Source of the DNA: Lentisphaeria bacterium
GTDB lineage: Bacteria > Verrucomicrobiota > Lentisphaeria > Victivallales > UBA1829
Direction: 5' to 3'
NCBI GenBank assembly: GCA_019408975.1
Contig: DXVA01000032.1
Span: forward strand, 4,441-23,074
Length of the DNA stretch: 18,634 bases
The notes under the pieces are model-generated. The model saw nothing but the letters and a program-made list of their open reading frames with translations, was not told the origin of the DNA and ran no database searches. The stretch's first letter is position 1, and every line of letters starts with the position of its first letter. A program made the position numbers and the translations under genes. This document shows, piece by piece, positions 13,773 to 18,634 of the stretch.

Positions 13773-14780
13773 ATGCATTTGTCTAAGACAAGTCTTGTAT
13801 TGAATGCATTGGAAAAGAAAATCCGTTCCGGACAGTTCACCCCCGGAGAAAAACTGCCGTCAATGCGTAAACTGGCAAAGTCCTTTCAAGTCAGCACGAT
13901 GGTCATGCAGCAGGTCGCAATTGAACTTGAAAAAAAAGGACTGCTGGTGAGAAGTTCCAAGTGCGGTCTTTTTATTCCGCCTGAAATGGAACAGCCGAAC
14001 CGTTTTGTAATCGGTGTCCTGACAACAATTGCACCTCAATCCATGGATTTCTATTATGAAGGCTTGTTTGCCAGTGTCAACGCTGTCGGGGGAGTCGTGA
14101 TACCCGTGCTTATGGGACAGGAGAACGACATCAGGAATATGCTTGCACAAAATCCATCAAAAGTTCTTGTCGACCTTGAGGGTGCATGTTACGAGTTGAA
14201 TCAGGTTAATGCACTGTTGAGAAATGTTCCGGTTACATTTTTCAACCGCTATGAATGGATGACACCGCTTCCAGAATCGGCAGTGCTCATTGACCGTGTG
14301 GCGCAAACCGTCGATACCCTGCGCCATTTTGAAAATCGCGGTCACAAGCGCATTCTGTTTTTGGGACACTACGAGAAACCGCGTCCCTATAAGCAGTATG
14401 AACTTGAAACTGCTGCAAAAATCGTCGGCCTGAAGTTATGGACTCCGGAATTTCAATATGTCTGTTTTGATGAATTCGATACGAATCCGGCGCACATAGC
14501 AAAAATTTTCCGGGAAGAACCGCCGACGGCTATTTTTTCCAGAAGTGACATCAAGCTGTTCCATTTCATGCAGAAGATCCGCGCGTTCTATCCGGAATGC
14601 GGCGATGCCGAACTGGTCGGATGCTACAACACAAAAAATTCCCAGATTCCACAACATGAATTTTCTTCCTACGATATGCAGTGGCGTCATGTCTGGGATG
14701 TTGCGATCCGCAAAAAAACTCCCGGTATAGACTGGTGTATTCCAAAATTAATTATACGTGAAAAAACAAAATTATATTAA
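13773..14780 (+). CDS. GntR-type transcriptional regulator with LacI-like sensor domain
   Basis: A 335-residue regulator. Residues about 5-68 form a GntR winged helix: LVLNALEKKIRSGQFTPGEKLPSMRKLAKSF, then the recognition helix region VSTMVMQQVAIELEKKGLL and the wing VRSSKCGLFIP. Residues about 78-335 resemble a periplasmic-binding-protein/LacI sugar-sensor fold: RFVIGVLTT at its start, a hinge-like segment around VLIDRV, and NRGHKRILFLGH, the counterpart of the LacI-family 'GHRRIAFLG'. The ligand is probably a sugar released by the downstream hydrolase, which is inference. The start is ATG 13773 with AAGAGG about 4 nt upstream. A longer in-frame TTG at 13704 would lie inside the -35 box and is rejected. 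The pseudopilin gene starts 29 nt after the stop. Autoregulation through the 13703-13763 repeats is likely. Confidence 0.88.
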   Translation: MHLSKTSLVLNALEKKIRSGQFTPGEKLPSMRKLAKSFQVSTMVMQQVAIELEKKGLLVRSSKCGLFIPPEMEQPNRFVIGVLTTIAPQSMDFYYEGLFASVNAVGGVVIPVLMGQENDIRNMLAQNPSKVLVDLEGACYELNQVNALLRNVPVTFFNRYEWMTPLPESAVLIDRVAQTVDTLRHFENRGHKRILFLGHYEKPRPYKQYELETAAKIVGLKLWTPEFQYVCFDEFDTNPAHIAKIFREEPPTAIFSRSDIKLFHFMQKIRAFYPECGDAELVGCYNTKNSQIPQHEFSSYDMQWRHVWDVAIRKKTPGIDWCIPKLIIREKTKLY

Positions 14781-14809
14781 CAGACAAAACTCAAGGAAAG
14801 GGGACAGCA

Positions 14810-15520
14810 ATGAAGGACAACGGTGAAACAGGGAAATGCAGGAAATCAGGAATTTTTACATTAATAGAACTTCTTATTGTAATTTCTATCATCGCAATTC
14901 TTGCAGCAATGCTTTTGCCGGCTTTAAGTAAAGCCAGAGAAAAAGCCCGTGCGACCCAATGCATGAACAATTTGAAACAGCAGGGTACCAATTTTGTTTT
15001 TTACAACGACGATAATAACGGCTACAATATCGTCGGTCATACGGGATCACATCTCTGGTGGGTGTTTATCGAATATTATCTGAGCAAAAAGCCGGCGCCG
15101 TTGAATCTGGCACGAAGATTTGATTCCAAAGTCATGCACTGCCCGACACAGAAAGCTGACGACGGGCTCCACATGGGGCTTTCCTGGCCAGGCAGCAATT
15201 ATTCCTACAATACTCATATCGGAAATCTGCGGGGATGGCCGACACGCACAAAAATAAACCAGATCAGGAATCCTTCCAGAAGAATGCAGGTGGGAGACGG
15301 CTATTTCAATCCGGCAATGGGATCATACCTGCAATATACATGGGGAGTCGGGCAAACCGGAGAAATCGGAAGCGCCTCCATTACAATAAACCGTATGATG
15401 AAAACACACATACGCACTTCAAATTATTTATGGATGGACGGCCATGTGGAACCACGGCATGCATTCCAGATGACAATCGAAGAAGTCAATGCCGCAGACG
15501 ATCCGGCATGGGCTTACTGA
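14810..15520 (+). CDS. H-X9-DG type pseudopilin (DUF1559-like), N-terminal methylation motif
   Basis: A 236-residue type IV pilin-like or type II secretion pseudopilin. After a charged leader (MKDNGETGKCRKSG) comes the FTLIELLIVIS hydrophobic helix (16-38) and the SKAREKARATQCMNNLKQ amphipathic helix. The C-terminal half has the family hallmark H-X9-DG: His200, then DG at 210-211 in WMDGHVEPR. Such proteins are abundant in Lentisphaerota, Planctomycetota and Verrucomicrobiota (family knowledge). The prepilin glycine (Gly14) is followed by Ile before FTLIE, so Glu stands at +6, not +5. AAGGGGA lies about 6 nt before the ATG. It sits between the regulator (29-nt gap) and the hydrolase gene (25-nt gap). 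A role in exporting or displaying the hydrolase at the cell surface is inferred. Confidence 0.93.
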   Translation: MKDNGETGKCRKSGIFTLIELLIVISIIAILAAMLLPALSKAREKARATQCMNNLKQQGTNFVFYNDDNNGYNIVGHTGSHLWWVFIEYYLSKKPAPLNLARRFDSKVMHCPTQKADDGLHMGLSWPGSNYSYNTHIGNLRGWPTRTKINQIRNPSRRMQVGDGYFNPAMGSYLQYTWGVGQTGEIGSASITINRMMKTHIRTSNYLWMDGHVEPRHAFQMTIEEVNAADDPAWAY

Positions 15521-15545
15521 AACCAAATACGAAAGGAACGATAAT

Positions 15546-18086
15546 ATGCTGCCAAAGACTCTTACAATTTTCACTATGGGAATGTTTTTCCCGTTTTTCA
15601 TGTCTGCCTCCAATCTGATTGAAAACCACTCCTTTGAAATAGATGACGGAAAAGGGGTTCCAACAAAATGGAAAGCCAATAAAGCCGAAAAAACAAACGG
15701 CGTGGAACACAAACGGGAAACGGGGGATGCCACGGATGGCAAGTATGCCGCAGTCATTAAAAATGTTTCTCCACAAAACGGTGTAAGCCAGTTCATGGCA
15801 TGGATCCAGAACCTGAATCCGGCTCAACTGACCCCATACATCCCCGGCAAAGAAATGCTCCTGACTTTCGATTACTGTACAGATGCACCGGCAACAGCAA
15901 TCCGTGCTTATGTGGAAGGACGTTCCCCGGGAGGCAGGGGATTTTCTGCAATGGGCCCCACTGCCACGCGCTACGTAGGCTGGGGACGCTATTCACTCCG
16001 TTTCCGCCTGCCGCAGGAAAAGCCGAATCTGATATATGTTGTACTGCAACTTCTGAACACAGGAACGGTAAAATTCGACAATGTCCGCCTTGATACGGCT
16101 CCACCTGAACAGACGCTTCCGGAGGCAGCAACGGCAAAACAGCCCCGCGAAAAACTAAAACTGAACGTAAGTTACAGTAACTTTCCGCCGCGCAATACCT
16201 ATTATCTGCCGGAACTCCCCCGGAAACTGAATGTCCATGCCCGTATGGGAAAAGAAAAATTCAGCGACCTGTTTATTGCCTTGAAAAGTGATAACGGCAA
16301 ACTCATCAGACAATGGCGGCTGGAGTCCCGGGGCAACAGGATTAACGGCGTCATTGACATACCGCGCCTGGAGGCAGGGCTTTATCATTTGCACAGCACT
16401 GCATTTTCTCTCGGAAACAGAATCACAGATTCGGAGACATTCCGGATCATGGATAAGGCAGGACCCAGCGGGGTACGTTTCAGGAAAGACCACATCATGC
16501 TCCTTAATGGCAAACCATTTTTTCCGCTGGCTGTCTGCCCTCCGTACATTACCAATGAGGCTCTGGCGGCCTACCGCGATGCCGGATTCAATACCATTAC
16601 ACCGCAGATCAATGCCAGCGGCAGCAGAAAACTTACGGATTTTCTATATCCTCATGCGGCGAAATACGGGCTAAATGTGATTGAATGGATTAATTTTGCG
16701 GATAATGCGGACCAGCCTGCAGAAGAACTCAAACAGCGTGTCGAGGATGCGGTCCGGCATACGGCAGGAATGAGAAATTTCATTGGCTGGATGAACGACG
16801 AAGACGCATGGCGCGGAATCCCTGCGGCAAACGTGAAAAAGATTTACGATATCTTTTACCGGTATGCGCCGAACCATATTCTCTGGTGCAATCAGGCTCC
16901 CCGCGGCAGCATTGAACTGTTAACGGAATACGGACGTTACTGCGATGTGACCGGAGCTGACGTCTACCCCATACCCGCTTCCGTAAAACACAGTGAAATG
17001 CCGAACAAAACTATTGCCTGCATCGGGGATTATACAGATGATTTTCTGGAAAGTGTACATGACAGGAAACCTGTCTGGATGATTCTGCAAGCTTGGAGCT
17101 GGGGCGGCAAAAAAGGCACTCCCGACAAACCGTTTCCCACTTACAGAGAACTGCGTTTCATGTTTTACAACGCCATTACACACGGCGCCACCGGAATCGC
17201 ATGGTTCGATAATAATACAATGGACCCGTCCAGTCCGGTTTTCAGGGATCTGGCAGCCGTTAATCTGGAATTCAGGGAAATCGAAAGCTTCCTTACCAGA
17301 GGGATCAGGGAAAACTTTGCAATCATAAAAAACAATCAGCCCGGAATCCGGCTGATGAGCCGCAGTTGTGGTAAAGAAAAACTGATGATCATCGTAAATG
17401 AGCTGGATAAACCGCAGAAAGTCTCCATAAAGACAACAGGCGGAAACTGGTATCCGTCCCCCGGAAACCGAAGTTCCGTAACCGGCTCGGACACCTTGAC
17501 TCTGGATATGAAGCCATTGGACGTCATGCTCCTTGTATCCCGTCCACTGAAATTTCACGTTCCGGAACAGTTCCCGAAGTTAAAAATCAGCGATCCCGTT
17601 CCGCTGGCTGAATCTGTAAAGAGCGGAAATCTCAATCAGGTGAAATGGCGCGGGAACTGGGTCTGGAACTCTGAACTGATGGAAAATAAAGGATATTCAA
17701 AAACAACAGCGCAACAGAATTTCACAGTCGATGGAAAAATAGAATCCGCATGGCTCGCCATTGCCGCAGACAACATCTATGAACTGGAAATCAACGGCAG
17801 GCATATCGACAACAGTTCCGTATTCAAACTTGCGGTTTCCTACGACATTGCCCCGTATCTGAAACAAGGCAGAAATACGATAACCGTCAAAATTACCAAT
17901 CTGGGTTCCTACGGCGGAGTCGTATTTGAAGGAGAAGTCAACGATGCAAAAGGGACTCAAGCCATCCTGTCAGGAAAAGACACATTGTTCCAGTCTGCAA
18001 ACGGTGCATTCAATATCAAGCCTTATCTTTTCGGACCGCCCCCGGTCAAACCGTGGGGGAACATCATGACGGTTCCGATCAATTGA
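15546..18086 (+). CDS. Secreted multidomain glycoside-hydrolase-like protein (clan GH-A-type barrel)
   Basis: An 846-residue protein with a signal peptide (hydrophobic 5-19, probable cleavage after Ala21). Residues about 23-183 form a CBM4/9-like jelly roll: NLIENHSFE at its start, 'TVKFDNVRLD' as its last strands. About 205-302 is a beta-sandwich linker. About 308-600 resembles a (beta/alpha)8 barrel: MLLNGKPFFPLAV, FIGWMNDEDAW (412-422), TGADVYPI (469-476), WMILQAWSWGG (511-521) and YNAITHGATGIAWF (541-554). About 690-800 is a GH2-like sugar-binding sandwich. Glu419 or Asp418 in WMNDED could be the acid/base; the nucleophile could not be placed with confidence. No CAZy family is recognised. 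AAAGGA (15532-15537) stands 8 nt before ATG 15546; the longer frame from 15489 overlaps the pseudopilin and lacks the signal start. Last gene of the cassette. Confidence 0.82.
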   Translation: MLPKTLTIFTMGMFFPFFMSASNLIENHSFEIDDGKGVPTKWKANKAEKTNGVEHKRETGDATDGKYAAVIKNVSPQNGVSQFMAWIQNLNPAQLTPYIPGKEMLLTFDYCTDAPATAIRAYVEGRSPGGRGFSAMGPTATRYVGWGRYSLRFRLPQEKPNLIYVVLQLLNTGTVKFDNVRLDTAPPEQTLPEAATAKQPREKLKLNVSYSNFPPRNTYYLPELPRKLNVHARMGKEKFSDLFIALKSDNGKLIRQWRLESRGNRINGVIDIPRLEAGLYHLHSTAFSLGNRITDSETFRIMDKAGPSGVRFRKDHIMLLNGKPFFPLAVCPPYITNEALAAYRDAGFNTITPQINASGSRKLTDFLYPHAAKYGLNVIEWINFADNADQPAEELKQRVEDAVRHTAGMRNFIGWMNDEDAWRGIPAANVKKIYDIFYRYAPNHILWCNQAPRGSIELLTEYGRYCDVTGADVYPIPASVKHSEMPNKTIACIGDYTDDFLESVHDRKPVWMILQAWSWGGKKGTPDKPFPTYRELRFMFYNAITHGATGIAWFDNNTMDPSSPVFRDLAAVNLEFREIESFLTRGIRENFAIIKNNQPGIRLMSRSCGKEKLMIIVNELDKPQKVSIKTTGGNWYPSPGNRSSVTGSDTLTLDMKPLDVMLLVSRPLKFHVPEQFPKLKISDPVPLAESVKSGNLNQVKWRGNWVWNSELMENKGYSKTTAQQNFTVDGKIESAWLAIAADNIYELEINGRHIDNSSVFKLAVSYDIAPYLKQGRNTITVKITNLGSYGGVVFEGEVNDAKGTQAILSGKDTLFQSANGAFNIKPYLFGPPPVKPWGNIMTVPIN

Positions 18087-18089
18087 TCG
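18076..18089. repeat. 14-bp perfect palindrome over the hydrolase stop codon
   Basis: CGATCAATTGATCG reads the same on both strands and contains the TGA stop (18084-18086). It is followed on the plus strand by GTTGAAAAAAG, so it is not a plus-strand terminator. It lies between the two convergent transcripts. Confidence 0.5.
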
Positions 18090-18092
18090 TTG

Positions 18093-18100
18093 AAAAAAGT
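18093..18100 (-). terminator. rnpB: T tract ending the rnpB transcript
   Basis: On the minus strand the 3' arm of the rnpB P1 helix (…GTCTCC) is followed by ACTTTTTT. The 12-bp P1 helix plus this T tract would act as an intrinsic terminator. Confidence 0.6.
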
Positions 18101-18452
18101 GGAGACGGCGGCGATAAGCCGGATTCTGTACCTTTTCCGAAGAAAAGGCGGCGACCATCTGTCTATGCGACCAGAACCCGGGATTCAAACGCCGCGAGCA
18201 ACGGCTCATCCCCTATTTGGTCTTGCTCCGGGAGGGGCTTGCCTTGACGGACGGAATTGCTTCCGGTCCCGGCGGGCTCTTACCCCGCCATTTCACCCTT
18301 ACCGGATCTGCATCCGGCGGTATGCTTTCTGCTGCGCTTTCCTTTCCGGGGCATATCGTCCCCGGCATCCCTTGATACAAGGGACTCCCCGCTCTATGGA
18401 GTCCGGACTTTCCTCCAGTCCAAAGGACCGGCGGCCGCCTGCCGCCGTCTCC
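18101..18452 (-). ncRNA. rnpB: RNase P RNA, bacterial class A
   Basis: About 352 nt, the catalytic RNA that matures the 5' ends of tRNAs. The ends form a perfect 12-bp P1 helix: GGAGACGGCGGC (18452-18441) with GCCGCCGTCTCC (18112-18101). Read 5' to 3' on the minus strand, the conserved regions appear in order: GGAGGAAAGTCCGGACTCC with ATAGAGC (CR-I), AAGGGTGAAATGGCGGGGTAA (CR-II/III), CGGAGCAAGACCAAATAGGGG (P15-P17 area), AGATGGTCGCC (CR-IV) and ACAGAATCCGGCTTATCG (CR-V). Between CR-IV and CR-V sits an extra hairpin, a 7-bp stem with a UUCG tetraloop (18148-18131). Length and layout fit the ancestral A type. All open frames in this interval are chance frames. Confidence 0.97.
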
Positions 18453-18458
18453 GGCATC

Positions 18459-18486
18459 AATATACGCTCTGATACGCTAAAATCCA
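18459..18486 (-). promoter_or_regulatory. rnpB: Promoter of rnpB
   Basis: On the minus strand TATATT (18464-18459) stands 6 nt before the first base of the P1 helix at 18452, exactly where a -10 box is expected. The -35 region (TGGATT at 18486-18481, spacer 16) is weak. Confidence 0.6.
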
Positions 18487-18534
18487 GCCGGAAAAGAGTT
18501 GTTTTTCCGCTTTTGTGCGCTATCTTAACACGCA

Positions 18535-18634
18535 ATGATGCGCCTGGCGGGGCTTTGGGCAGGAGTTCTATCCGGAAAGGACGGAGCGCCCTCTCTTTCT
18601 TTTTCCACGGATTCCGTCTGCCGCATCACGGAAC
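18535..18634 (+). CDS. Possible 5' end of a gene running out of the window
   Basis: From ATG 18535, or the next codon ATG 18538, the frame stays open for 33 codons to the window edge: MMRLAGLWAGVLSGKDG and onward. Upstream is a promoter-like pair, TTGTTT (18499-18504), 16 nt, TATCTT (18521-18526). It would place the transcript start almost at the ATG; no ribosome-binding site is visible. The stretch is too short to identify and may be non-coding. The interval 18453-18634 otherwise holds only the rnpB promoter. Confidence 0.22.
   Translation, partial: MMRLAGLWAGVLSGKDGAPSLSFSTDSVCRITE

Noticed and set aside
15489..15545. Longer hydrolase start inside the pseudopilin gene
   Set aside because: ATG 15546 has AAAGGA at 8 nt and opens directly into a signal peptide.
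18053..18535. Several open frames on both strands over 18053-18535
   Set aside because: The interval is RNase P RNA with all conserved regions present.

Overview
The window reads as a chromosomal segment of a Gram-negative PVC-superphylum bacterium. The best guess is Lentisphaerota (Victivallis-like), and this is inference from gene content. The strongest lineage clues are a pseudopilin with the FTLIEL…H-X9-DG architecture, encoded between a GntR-type regulator and a secreted glycoside-hydrolase-like protein, and a zinc-ribbon Ser/Thr kinase with one membrane span. A lipoprotein signal on a TolC-family protein and a LolA-like periplasmic protein show an outer membrane. No tRNA, insertion sequence, prophage or CRISPR array was seen.

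Layout. (1) 1-830: terminator of an upstream gene, then a secreted LolA-like protein. (2) 869-6780: a promoter followed by three co-directional genes about 50 bp apart and closed by a hairpin terminator. They encode a membrane Ser/Thr kinase, a MEMO-AMMECR1 fusion (AmmeMemoRadiSam proteins B and A in one chain) and a secreted DUF4139-like protein. (3) 6839-10461: a B12-dependent ribonucleotide reductase (nrdJ) closely followed by a solitary mraY. (4) 10495-10864: an 81-residue conserved-looking small protein with its own terminator. (5) 10869-12663: a long near-perfect hairpin, a TolC-like lipoprotein gene, and a multi-hairpin intergenic stretch ending in a strong terminator, possibly a small RNA. 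(6) 12681-13567, minus strand: purQ and its terminator. (7) 13704-18086: an exact-consensus promoter with three 9-bp tandem repeats drives a GntR-type regulator, an H-X9-DG pseudopilin and a large secreted glycoside-hydrolase-like protein. (8) 18101-18452, minus strand: rnpB, the RNase P RNA, convergent with the hydrolase gene. The last 180 bases hold the rnpB promoter and perhaps the start of a gene that leaves the window.

The core genes (nrdJ, mraY, purQ, rnpB) serve nucleotide, cell wall and tRNA metabolism. The accessory interest lies in the kinase/MEMO-AMMECR1/DUF4139 unit, the regulator/pseudopilin/hydrolase cassette, and two structured non-coding stretches flanking tolC. Functions come from motifs read by eye; no database search was run.
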